NCBI RefSeq assembly: GCF_002149035.1
Contig: NZ_NGFP01000031.1
Location: forward strand, 1 to 51,367
Source: Streptosporangium minutum
GTDB taxonomy: Bacteria > Actinomycetota > Actinomycetes > Streptosporangiales > Streptosporangiaceae
Direction of reading: 5' to 3'
Length of the DNA stretch: 51,367 nucleotides
This document shows positions 15,328-21,966 of this stretch, piece by piece. The translations under genes were made by a program, and so were the position numbers. Within the stretch, counting starts at the first letter, position 1; the number at the start of each line of letters is the position of its first letter. The notes under the pieces were generated by a model that worked only from the letters and a program-made list of their open reading frames with translations, was not told where the DNA came from and ran no database searches.

Positions 15328-15405
15328 GTCCGCCTGAAAAGCGGAAGGTCGGCGGTTCGACCCCGCCCCTGACCACAGCAACTGAGCAGGAAAGATGCCC
15401 CGAAC
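15328..15405 (+). repeat. attR: 78-bp direct repeat with tRNA-Phe 3' end
   Basis: This is an exact copy of 7088-7165, holding the anticodon-to-3' part of tRNA-Phe without its 5' half, so it is not a tRNA gene. A second terminator-like hairpin (15397-15421, GCCCCG/CGGGGC with ACCA/TGGT inside) follows, and would have ended the tRNA cluster before insertion. Confidence 0.95.
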
Positions 15406-15435
15406 CAATCATGGTCGGGGCGTTCTTGTTTGGCT

Positions 15436-15459
15436 TTGGCGACAACGCTGACGACAACA
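15436..15459. repeat. Arm-like repeats outside attR: left end of a second element
   Basis: TGGCGACAACGC followed by TGACGACAACAC, the same 12-bp spacing and consensus as the pair inside attL. The distance from the 78-bp repeat is similar (31 bp at attL, 31 bp here). This is the structure expected if another related element had integrated at the same tRNA-Phe end before or after the present one. Confidence 0.5.
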
Positions 15460-15550
15460 CGCACATCTGCCAGGGTGAGCCGGAATGGCCATCCCCGCGT
15501 GCGCGGGGAGTGAGCTTGCTCCGCTTTGACGGGCACCTTTGGTGTGGTGG

Positions 15551-16490
15551 TCAGGCTGCGGACACGGCCTCGTAGACGGCGGGGCTAACGTAGACCACGC
15601 TGTGCGGCCGGTGCAGGTTGTACCAGCCCTCGATGAACTCGAAGATCGCACCATGGGCGGCGGCCCGGCTGGGCCACGACCGCCCATCAAGTAGTTCGCC
15701 CTTCAACGTGGCGAAGAACGACTCGGCCAGGGCGTTGTCCCAGCACCGACCGGTCCGGCCGACCGACAGCCGCCCCCCGAGCCGCTCGGCCGGCTCGGCG
15801 AACGCCCTGTTGGTGTATTGCTTGGGTTCAAGGGGGCGTCGCAACACCTCCAACAACGAAGTGTTGCGAGCAGTGATTGAATCCGCCTTCGCTGCCCCGG
15901 TCCGAGTGAAAGATCAATCCTTGGGTGGGGCGGCGTTGGTGGCAGGCCGATCGCAGGGCCTCGGCGACCGGCTCGGTGCGTAGGTGACCAGCGGTGGCCC
16001 CGCCGACCACCCGGCGGGAGGCGATGTCGATGACCGTGGCCAGATACAGCCGGCCCTCCTGGGTCGGCAGGTGGGTGATATCCCCGCACCGGCGGGTGTC
16101 GATCGCGGCCGCATCCGGGGTGAAGTCATGGCCGATCAGGTCGGGCCGGACGGTCGCGGCCGGATCGGGGATGGTGGTCTGCGGCCGGCGTCGCCGGTGA
16201 CGACCTTGCAGTCCGGCCGCGCACATCAACCGGGCCGCCCGCCGCCGGCCGTGGCCGTCTCCTCGCCGGTGCGGGAGGGCATGGATACGCGGGGCACCGT
16301 AGGCGCCTCGCGAATGCTGACGGACCTGGGTGATGCGCTCGGTCAGGTGCGCGTCGCGCACCGCACGTGGGCCGGGAACGCCGGCGCGGCGAGGATAGAA
16401 GGCGGCACGGGAGACCTCCAGCAGTCCACAGGCCCGTTTGACGCTGTGACCGCCCTGCTTGTCCGCCTCGATGAAAGGGTGCGCCTTCAC
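15551..16490 (-). pseudogene. IS3 orfB transposase (rve), interrupted by 70-bp insertion
   Basis: The first part (from 16490) holds the HTH_21 segment RGAYGAPRIHA and the DDE integrase core with CGDITHLPTQEGRLYLATVIDI and LIFHSDRGS. The natural next residues, QYTNRAFAE, appear only after an extra 70 bp (15821-15890), which shifts the frame and adds a stop. The rest, CWDNALAESFFATLKGELL with the catalytic Glu and the C-terminal YNLHRPHS, then continues to 15551. All parts of a normal IS3-family OrfB are otherwise present, so inactivation is recent. Confidence 0.85.
15821..15890. repeat. 70-bp insertion with 9-bp hairpin inside orfB
   Basis: Exactly 70 bp separate the codons of SDRGS and QYTN of the transposase. 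The insert has a perfect inverted repeat, TCGCAACAC (15839-15847) and GTGTTGCGA (15861-15869), with a 13-nt loop. It has no obvious target duplication. Confidence 0.7.
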
Positions 16491-16783
16491 CGGGTCTCCG
16501 TGGAGAAAGCCGTGGCCCGCTTGAGGATGCCGACGTCCTCGCGCAGGCGGCGGTTCTCCCGCCGCAGTGCCGCCAGCTCCTCGCGTTCGCTGCTGGTCAG
16601 CCCGTCACGCCGGCCGGTGTCGACCTCGGCCTGGCGGATCCAGTCGCGCACCGCGGTCTCGGTCAGATCGAAGTCCTTGGCGACCTGCCCGACCGAACGG
16701 TCTCCGCGTCGGCACAACTAGACGATCTCGGCCTTGAACTCGCGGGTGAACGAGCGGCGAGGACGTGGTTTCTTCATGCTCAT
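16487..16783 (-). pseudogene. IS3 orfA (HTH_Tnp_1) with in-frame stop
   Basis: From ATG 16783 the frame reads MSMKKPRPRRSFTREFKAEI then V, then a TAG stop at 16718-16720, then LCRRGDRSVGQVAKDFDLTE and a coiled-coil-like leucine zipper (EREELAALRRENRRLREDVG). The family has Glu at the stop position, so GAG to TAG is the simplest event. The end overlaps the start of orfB by 4 bp, the usual frameshift region of IS3 elements. Confidence 0.82.
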
Positions 16784-16842
16784 GTGGCTCCATCATGGAC
16801 ACCCTTCCGGGGGCGAGCCCCTGATCTCAGGTGTCCGTCAAA

Positions 16843-17330
16843 CCGGATCAAGCCCAGAGCACGTGGCATGACCTCGACAGTCGGGTGAGAGGTGGGGCTT
16901 GGCCTGCGCTTCGCGGACCTCGATCACCCCGAGTCGGCGCGGTGGCCATGCCCTGATACCCGCCAGAGGCATCCCCGCTCGTGGAGCCCTGAGCAGCGCA
17001 CGCCTACGCGTCCGCCTTCCAATCCACCATTCTAGTCTTGATATTCATCATGATTCCTATTAGTCGACCGACTCAACGGTGCAGGTCCTGGCGCTTAAGG
17101 GCACTACGGAATGACGTTTCTTGCGTTGCCCAAAAGGAAGAAGTGTGGCTCATGGCGCCTTTTATTGGGCACCACAATGGGAGCTCCAATTAAGAATCTT
17201 GATTCATGAATCTTGACAATGGTTCACCGGCTCGGCAACATCTCCAGTGCGGGCGATTTACAGCCAAGTCGTGATTGCAGGATTCTGGACTACGGTATGT
17301 GCTTTCGGACACCACAGGGAGAATTTCTGT
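16843..17330. other. Low-GC intergenic region before the PixA-like gene
   Basis: These 490 bp fall from GC-rich near the IS end to clearly lower GC after about 17020. No ORF with a ribosome site was found. It probably holds the promoter of the gene at 17331; TTGATATTC and TTGACAATG occur, but I cannot fix a promoter. Confidence 0.4.
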
Positions 17331-17834
17331 ATGTCGGAGTTCATCAACGTCCTCATCGCCATCGACGCGGAAACCATTCTCGGAAAATACGGCAAGAACA
17401 TCGATCCGAACAGTCCCACGCCGATCCCCGACAGTAGCAGTTTGATCTACATGACGACCCGGCAGAACCAGCTCGGGAGTACTCCGGGTAGCGAGTTGAC
17501 GATCAACGCCTCCCCCATGGACATCATCAGGTGGCGTGAGACGACACTATCTCTGAACTCCGAGTACACCAGCGTCCTCTACAGGTTCAACGCCCTGTCC
17601 GGACAGGATCTGATCAGCACCCCCGTGCCGAGGTCGGTGGTCCTCAACGAGCCGCAGCCGAGCAGTAAGGACCCGTTGAATCCCACCACCCAGAAAATCA
17701 ACAGCTACTACTGGGAGTCCGAAGTATTGGACACGGGGACGGTCACCTACAACTTCAGTTTCATGATTCTCAACCACAAAGGTGAAAAGCAGGGTTACTA
17801 CTACTGGGACCCCTACATCAATATTCAGGATTGA
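17331..17834 (+). CDS. AidA/PixA-family inclusion-body-type protein
   Basis: A 167-residue protein of the PixA/AidA family (PF12306). The start is MSEFINVLIAIDAETILGKY, then NIDPNSPTPI, a beta-rich middle with IIRWRETTLSLNSEY, and the family end EKQGYYYWDPYINIQD. ATG 17331 is chosen because it has AGGGAGA 9 bp upstream and begins exactly where the family begins; an in-frame upstream extension is rejected. PixA makes methionine-rich crystalline inclusions in Xenorhabdus and AidA is quorum-regulated in Burkholderia/Ralstonia; the molecular role is unknown. This copy has few Met residues. GC is lower than average and it sits among mobile-element debris, so it was probably acquired. Confidence 0.82.
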   Translation: MSEFINVLIAIDAETILGKYGKNIDPNSPTPIPDSSSLIYMTTRQNQLGSTPGSELTINASPMDIIRWRETTLSLNSEYTSVLYRFNALSGQDLISTPVPRSVVLNEPQPSSKDPLNPTTQKINSYYWESEVLDTGTVTYNFSFMILNHKGEKQGYYYWDPYINIQD

Positions 17835-18299
17835 CGGGGTCGGTGCGCCGATTCGCCGAACTCCTGCTACGCCGCCGTAGCCTTCCCGGGGATGACCGCC
17901 CGGGGCTCGCCTTTGGTCGGCCACGCACACTGCGGACAGGTGTCCTTCGCCGATCCGGTGGGCCCGGTGCTCAATGAACACCTCAAGCTCTGTCTGGGGC
18001 ACCGGGCCGTTATGGCGGGCACAGGGAACGTTATGGCGGGCACAGGGAAGACGTGCGATATGCGTACGACGACCCGGGGGCGTCGCCGGCGCGGAGGGGA
18101 GCTTCGCCGTAGGTCGGAGACCGTGGATCATTGAGAACGGTCACGGACTGTAAAATCGTCGGCACTCCGATTCCGGGAGCCGGCTTGGGAGCCAACGGGC
18201 TGTACGGTCCCGGGCCGAGCTGGACTGGTCTGAACGGGTGGCTCGTTCGTGACCTGCACGGTGACCTGGTCCGAACGCCCCTGGACATCGTTTGGGGAC
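17835..18299. other. Intergenic region with 21-bp tandem repeat
   Basis: No credible gene lies here. At 18008-18049 a 21-bp unit beginning CGTTATGGCGGGCACAGG occurs twice in perfect tandem. Short open frames on both strands cross it, but they lack ribosome sites and known domains. Confidence 0.5.
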
Positions 18300-18345
18300 C
18301 TACGGATCAGAAGGTCGGGGCTTCGAGTACCTCCGGCCGCACAGT
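18300..18345 (+). pseudogene. 3' half of tRNA-Arg(ACG), decayed attachment-site remnant
   Basis: CTACGGATCAGAAGGTCGGG then CTTCGAGTACCTCCGG and CGCACA follow the 3' half of actinobacterial tRNA-Arg(ACG): anticodon loop CTACGGA, the 3' anticodon stem TCAG, variable loop AAGGTC, T-loop TTCGAGT and a CGCACA acceptor end. The T-stem has lost pairing (GGGGC against ACCTC), and the 5' half of the tRNA is absent. Half-tRNAs of this sort are left by elements that integrate into tRNA genes. Confidence 0.65.
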
Positions 18346-18350
18346 TGCAA

Positions 18351-18396
18351 GAAGGCCCCTGAGCAACCGTTACGCCGTCAGGGGCCTTCCTGTTTT
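18351..18396 (+). terminator. Rho-independent terminator after tRNA-Arg remnant
   Basis: A perfect 12-bp stem, GAAGGCCCCTGA/TCAGGGGCCTTC, lies at 18351-18362 and 18378-18389 with a 15-nt loop, followed by CTGTTTTC. It lies 6 bp after the tRNA-Arg remnant, just as a tRNA terminator would, supporting the view that a tRNA 3' end plus its terminator were duplicated together. Confidence 0.85.
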
Positions 18397-18742
18397 CAGG
18401 ATCTTCTGAGCCGCTTGTTAACACCCTTGCTACTGGCGCTTCGGCGTGCCGGCCTGCTCGTTCACCTTCGCCGCCTGGCTGTTCCGCCGTACCCACGGCT
18501 GAGAAAACGACGCGCCCGACGAGCAAGAGCGACGGACCGGGTCGGGATGGTCGGGGACCGTACAGACCGGACGTCATCGGGATGCGGATGTGGGAACAGG
18601 TCGTGGTCCTGCGGTGGGGCAGGAGCCGCCGGAGCTTGTAAAAAAGCCGTTACCGCCATCCCTGAAAGGAGGCGATATCCGACGGCTCCTTGATCTACCA
18701 ATCTATCGGTAGGGCACGAACAGATCGTTGTTCACTGGTTTT
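18397..18742. other. Intergenic region, nothing supported
   Basis: These 345 bp between the terminator and the secreted-protein gene show no ORF with a ribosome site and no strong repeat. The convergent gene at 18743 ends here without an obvious hairpin. Confidence 0.4.
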
Positions 18743-19153
18743 TCAGGGAACCACGTAAGGGCTGTAGTAGTACCCTCCGTTGGTAATGTCCTGCATTCGC
18801 ACCCGGCACGACCCCTGGTTGCCGACCGCGAAGACGAAGCTTTTTACCTGACCCGGCGAGATGGAGAAGGGGCCGTTATCGTCTTTCGTGAAACCGTTTA
18901 TGCACATCAAGCGGAACCGTGCAGTGATCGTGGAGCCAGCATTCTTGTAATAGGCTACGTTGTAACCGCCCGGACTGCCGGTGATGCCGCGCGCGCACAG
19001 TTCGTTGTCCCCGATGGGGACACACTTCACCGAGCCGAAAGCGGCTGCCGTGCTGCTGGTGTCGGCCTGGGCCGCGGATGCGGAAAAGGTGGTCAGCGGC
19101 ACAGCGGCGCACACTGCCGTGAGCGCGATAGCGCTGATTCGACGGGTGATCAC
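18743..19153 (-). CDS. Small secreted protein, unknown family
   Basis: A 136-residue protein with a clear Sec signal: MITRRISAIALTAVCAAVPL then a short polar region with a likely cut after ASAAQA (about residue 30). The GTG start at 19153 has GAAAGGAT about 10 bp upstream. The mature part of about 105 residues has four Cys that could form two disulphides, reads as beta-rich, and ends in NGGYYYSPYVVP. The fold is not recognised; it resembles small extracellular actinomycete proteins of unknown role. The GYYY-x-PY ending recalls the GYYYWDPY ending of the PixA-like protein, perhaps by chance. Confidence 0.75.
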   Translation of the reverse strand: MITRRISAIALTAVCAAVPLTTFSASAAQADTSSTAAAFGSVKCVPIGDNELCARGITGSPGGYNVAYYKNAGSTITARFRLMCINGFTKDDNGPFSISPGQVKSFVFAVGNQGSCRVRMQDITNGGYYYSPYVVP

Positions 19154-19831
19154 TCGTTGATCCTTTCTAGGATTAACTGTTGCCTTGTGGAACCTAGATA
19201 ACGATCACTGTTTAGTTGCGATTTTGGCAACCTGTAAGGTTCCAGGGTGCCGCTGAGGCGTCGATGAGGTAGTGAGGGAACGCGCGGTCGAGCCGCTGGG
19301 CCGGCTTGACAACTTCGCCGCCGTCGAGCATCGGAGAACCGGTCGGCGAACCATGGGCGAGCCTGCACCAGCCCTGGTCGTCGGCGGGCATCCGGAAGGT
19401 CGGCGGGTCTCGCGATGGCATTCACGATCAGGCGGCTGGTGAATGGCTCATCCGCTGTGCGGTCTACAGACCAGGCGAAGATCTCGAGTTCGATCCGCTT
19501 CGGCGCTTTGAGAGGCACGTCCAGTCGAAAGAGCTTTGAGAGGCACGTCCAGCCGAAAGAGGATCCGGACGAGTACATCCTTGAGGAAGTCTTCGACGTT
19601 GATGAACGCTCCGGCGGTGGATGATCGAGCAGTTCAGCCGTCACACAGGTTGAATTCGTGGAGCCGGTCATGGGTTTGCCGGAGTGCCGAGGGTGAGTCC
19701 GGTCTCGGGTGGACTCTCCCCCTGTGGGAGGCCTCATGCTTACTCCCGTCGGTCCCCAGTGGTTGATCATGAAGGTGTCGGGGGTGGGGACGGTGTGACC
19801 CTTCGCCGTGTCAGCATGAGGAGAGCGACGC
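19154..19831. other. Intergenic region with decayed coding remnants
   Basis: No intact gene was found. A plus-strand reading at 19490-19624 (FERHVQPKEDPDEYILEEVF then DVDERSGGG and a stop) has protein-like acidic composition and may be the tail of a lost gene, disrupted by a 28-bp tandem duplication. A 272-codon open frame on the minus strand crosses the whole area, but its residue composition is unlike a protein. Confidence 0.4.
19505..19560. repeat. 28-bp tandem duplication
   Basis: Two adjacent 28-bp copies start GCTTTGAGAGGCACGTCCAG (19505-19532 and 19533-19560) and differ at one base (T/C). Because 28 is not a multiple of three, the duplication would shift any reading frame that crosses it. 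Confidence 0.85.
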
Positions 19832-20815
19832 ATGACCATCGTGAAGGACATCGAGGCCCGCGGCACGCACCACTGTGAGACGACGGCGCTGGGGGTGCTG
19901 TTGCGGCATGAGGGACTTGATCTGTCCGAGCCCATGCTGTTCGGGCTGGGCTCGGGCCTGTCCTTCATCTACTGGGACAGCAAGAGCATGGCGTTCCCCT
20001 TTCTCGGAGGCCGCGTCAAGCCTTTCGAACTCACCAGGAACCTGGCCGCCAGGCTGGGGCTGACGTTGACGGCCGAGGAGACCACCTCACCGCGCAAGGC
20101 GTGGGAGAACGTGGCCGCCCCCATCGACGCCGGTCGGCCGGTCGGCCTCCAACTCGACTGCTACCACCTGGACTATTTCCGCGCCAAGGTGCACTTCGGC
20201 GGTCATGTCGTCGCCATGTACGGCTACGACGAGCACGACGTCCACCTTGTGGACACCGACCAGCAGGGAGGAGCGGTGCGCACCAGCCGGGCCAGCCTCG
20301 CCATGGCGCGGGCCGAACGGGGCCCGATGACCGCCAGGAACCGATCCTTCACCATCACCCTGCCGGCTCACCCGCTTTCCTGGCAGGACCGGATCATCCC
20401 CGCCGTCAAAGACTGCGCCGACGCCTTCCTCGCCGCTCCCATCGCGAACCTGGGCCACCGCGGCATCGAGAAAGCCGGCAAACAGGTGCCCGGATGGCTG
20501 CTACGCGCCGGCGAGCCGCAGCAAGACCTGCCGCAGGCCGCCCTCCTGATGGAGAAGGGCGGCACCGGCGGTGCCCTGTTCCGCGCCCTCTATCGCGACT
20601 TCCTCGACGAGTGCACCCGGCTGATCGACGACGGCAACCTCCGCACCGGTCACAGGCTGTACGCCGAGGCCGCCGACCTGTGGACGGACGTGTCCACCTT
20701 GATCGCGAAGGCTGGAGAGAGCGGCGACGCGGGGTACCTCGAGCAGGCCGGCGTCATCCTCCACGACCTTTCACGTATCGAGAGGGACGCCATGCAGGTG
20801 CTGCGTCAGTTGTAG
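19832..20815 (+). CDS. BtrH N-terminal/DUF4872-type protein
   Basis: A 327-residue protein. The N-terminal domain starts VKDIEARGTHHCETTALGVL and continues LFGLGSGLSFIYWD, a papain-like fold pattern with a conserved HC(E)T segment. At about 130, FGGHVVAMYGYDEHDVHLVD supplies the His/Asp part. The second half is helical with a W-x2-R-I-I-P-A region like DUF4872. BtrH in butirosin biosynthesis transfers an acyl side chain from an acyl carrier protein, but most homologues are uncharacterised and often sit beside biosynthetic or RiPP genes. None is present here; the gene lies alone among element relics. The ATG has GAGGAGAG upstream. Confidence 0.72.
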   Translation: MTIVKDIEARGTHHCETTALGVLLRHEGLDLSEPMLFGLGSGLSFIYWDSKSMAFPFLGGRVKPFELTRNLAARLGLTLTAEETTSPRKAWENVAAPIDAGRPVGLQLDCYHLDYFRAKVHFGGHVVAMYGYDEHDVHLVDTDQQGGAVRTSRASLAMARAERGPMTARNRSFTITLPAHPLSWQDRIIPAVKDCADAFLAAPIANLGHRGIEKAGKQVPGWLLRAGEPQQDLPQAALLMEKGGTGGALFRALYRDFLDECTRLIDDGNLRTGHRLYAEAADLWTDVSTLIAKAGESGDAGYLEQAGVILHDLSRIERDAMQVLRQL

Positions 20816-20892
20816 CTCCAAGGGAAAGCCGACTGTACGGGTACGGCCTGAGTAATGGTGGTCCTGCCCTGACCAGGGAGAAGGCGCGGCGC

Positions 20893-21067
20893 GATGCGAT
20901 TGTCGCCGATGATGTCGCGGACGACCTGGGGCGGTACGCCGAGGTTGAGCGGCAGGGGCACGCAGGTGTGCCGGAGGTCGTGAAAGCGCATGTCGCCGAG
21001 GTCGGCGGCACTGTGGACGGCTCCCCGGCTCCACCGGACATCGTCCGTCTCCACCGGGGTGCCGCTT
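20893..21067 (-). pseudogene. Second integrase fragment related to the AICE integrase
   Basis: About 58 residues of the catalytic domain survive: VETDDVRWSRGAVHSAADLG, then DMRFHDLRHTCVPLPLNLGV and PPQVVRDIIG. The nucleotide sequence closely follows the int gene at 7855-7995, with scattered changes. Both ends break off: the upstream Arg box and the downstream catalytic Tyr are missing. It marks the former left part of another tRNA-directed element. Confidence 0.85.
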
Positions 21068-21285
21068 CGGCGTGCGGGTGGAGCAGGTTGGGCAGGGCGA
21101 CGGTCCTGCAGCCCTACCTGTTACTCGAAGAGTAAGCAGGAATCAGATGACGGGCCGGAACTCGGCCGACTCGTCGAGGACGCCCGGCCGCCGGGCTCGG
21201 GAAGCTTGGCTGCCGGGCCCGGAAGCCTGGCGCCACACCGCCGGTGTCCGGGCTACGGGGGAAGCTCAGTGGCCGGCAAGGCCGG

Positions 21286-21966
21286 TCAGATGGCGCCCGA
21301 CGGGCCGCCCGGGGAGATCAGTCCGGTTTCGTAGGCCAGCACGACAGCCTGGACACGGTCGCGGAGGCCGAGTTTGGACAGGATGCGGGCGACGTGGGTC
21401 TTCACCGTCGTCGCGCTGAGAGTCAGCCGGTCGGCGAGTTCGGCGTTGCTCAGGCCGGTGGCGAGCAGGCGTAGCACTTCCAGTTCCCGTGGCGTCAGTT
21501 CGGACAGATCGCGGTGGAGATCGGCCTTCGCCTCGTCCCGGGGTACGAAACGCTCGATGAGGCGGCGCGTGATGGTCGGTGAGAGCAGGGCGTCGCCGGA
21601 GCGCACCAGACGTACCGCGGCCACCAGGTGCTCGGGGCTGACGTCTTTGAGCAGGAAGCCGCTGGCGCCGGCGGTGAGGGCGGCGTAGACGTAGTGATCG
21701 AGATCGTAAGTGGTCAGGATGACGACGCGGGTCCCGTCCGCTCCACCGCTCATGATCTGGCGGGTGGCTTCGATGCCGTCCATCTGCGGCATCCGGATGT
21801 CCATGAGCACGACGTCAGGCCTGGTGCTCCGCACGGCGGCGACCGCTTCGGCTCCGTCGGCCGCCTCCGCCACCACCTCGATGCCGTCGGCGGAGAGGAT
21901 CATCCGAAACCCGGTGCGGACCAGCGCCTGGTCGTCGGCGATGACCGCGCGCAGCGGCCCGCTCAT
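21286..21966 (-). CDS. NarL/LuxR-family response regulator
   Basis: A 226-residue two-component regulator. The receiver domain holds acidic pair Asp11-Asp12, phosphoacceptor Asp56 in PDVVLMDIRMPQMDG, the switch Thr in VVILTTYDLD and Lys in FLLKDV. The C-terminal LuxR helix-turn-helix has LTPRELEVLRLLATGLSNAE then LADRLTLSATTVKTHVARIL. ATG 21966 overlaps the kinase stop as ATGA, so the two are translationally coupled. Its targets are unknown; the nearest divergent candidate is the secreted hydrolase at 23656. Confidence 0.92.
   Translation of the reverse strand: MSGPLRAVIADDQALVRTGFRMILSADGIEVVAEAADGAEAVAAVRSTRPDVVLMDIRMPQMDGIEATRQIMSGGADGTRVVILTTYDLDHYVYAALTAGASGFLLKDVSPEHLVAAVRLVRSGDALLSPTITRRLIERFVPRDEAKADLHRDLSELTPRELEVLRLLATGLSNAELADRLTLSATTVKTHVARILSKLGLRDRVQAVVLAYETGLISPGGPSGAI

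Larger units (their letters stand above)
7088..15405. mobile_element. AICE-type integrative element in tRNA-Phe, transfer-defective
   Basis: The element is bounded by a perfect 78-bp direct repeat that starts inside tRNA-Phe. Element-specific DNA runs from 7166 to about 15405 (8.2 kb). From the left end it carries a small ORF, integrase, excisionase and a truncated Rep on the minus strand. A GntR regulator with palindromic operator follows, then a frameshifted gene, a low-GC cargo gene and two HAD-type proteins. The order int-xis-rep next to attL is that of actinomycete integrative and conjugative elements such as pSAM2. There is no FtsK/SpoIIIE-like Tra gene and no Spd spread genes, and Rep has lost its N-terminal half. 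I infer an element that may still excise but cannot transfer by itself. Confidence 0.88.
15525..16842 (-). mobile_element. IS3-family insertion sequence, decayed
   Basis: A 1.3-kb element with terminal inverted repeats TTTGACGGGCACCT (15525-15538) and TTTGACGGACACCT (complement, 16829-16842), 13 of 14 matching. It carries orfA and orfB on the minus strand. Both are broken: orfA by an in-frame TAG and orfB by a 70-bp insertion. No clear target duplication is seen at the edges. Confidence 0.8.

Noticed and set aside
15328-15390. Second tRNA-Phe gene
   Set aside because: Only the anticodon-to-3' part is present; the acceptor 5' strand and D-arm are missing. It is the attR copy.
19150-19968. 272-codon minus-strand open frame
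   Set aside because: It crosses the 28-bp tandem duplication and the BtrH-like start, is Pro/Arg/Ser-rich and has no ribosome site.
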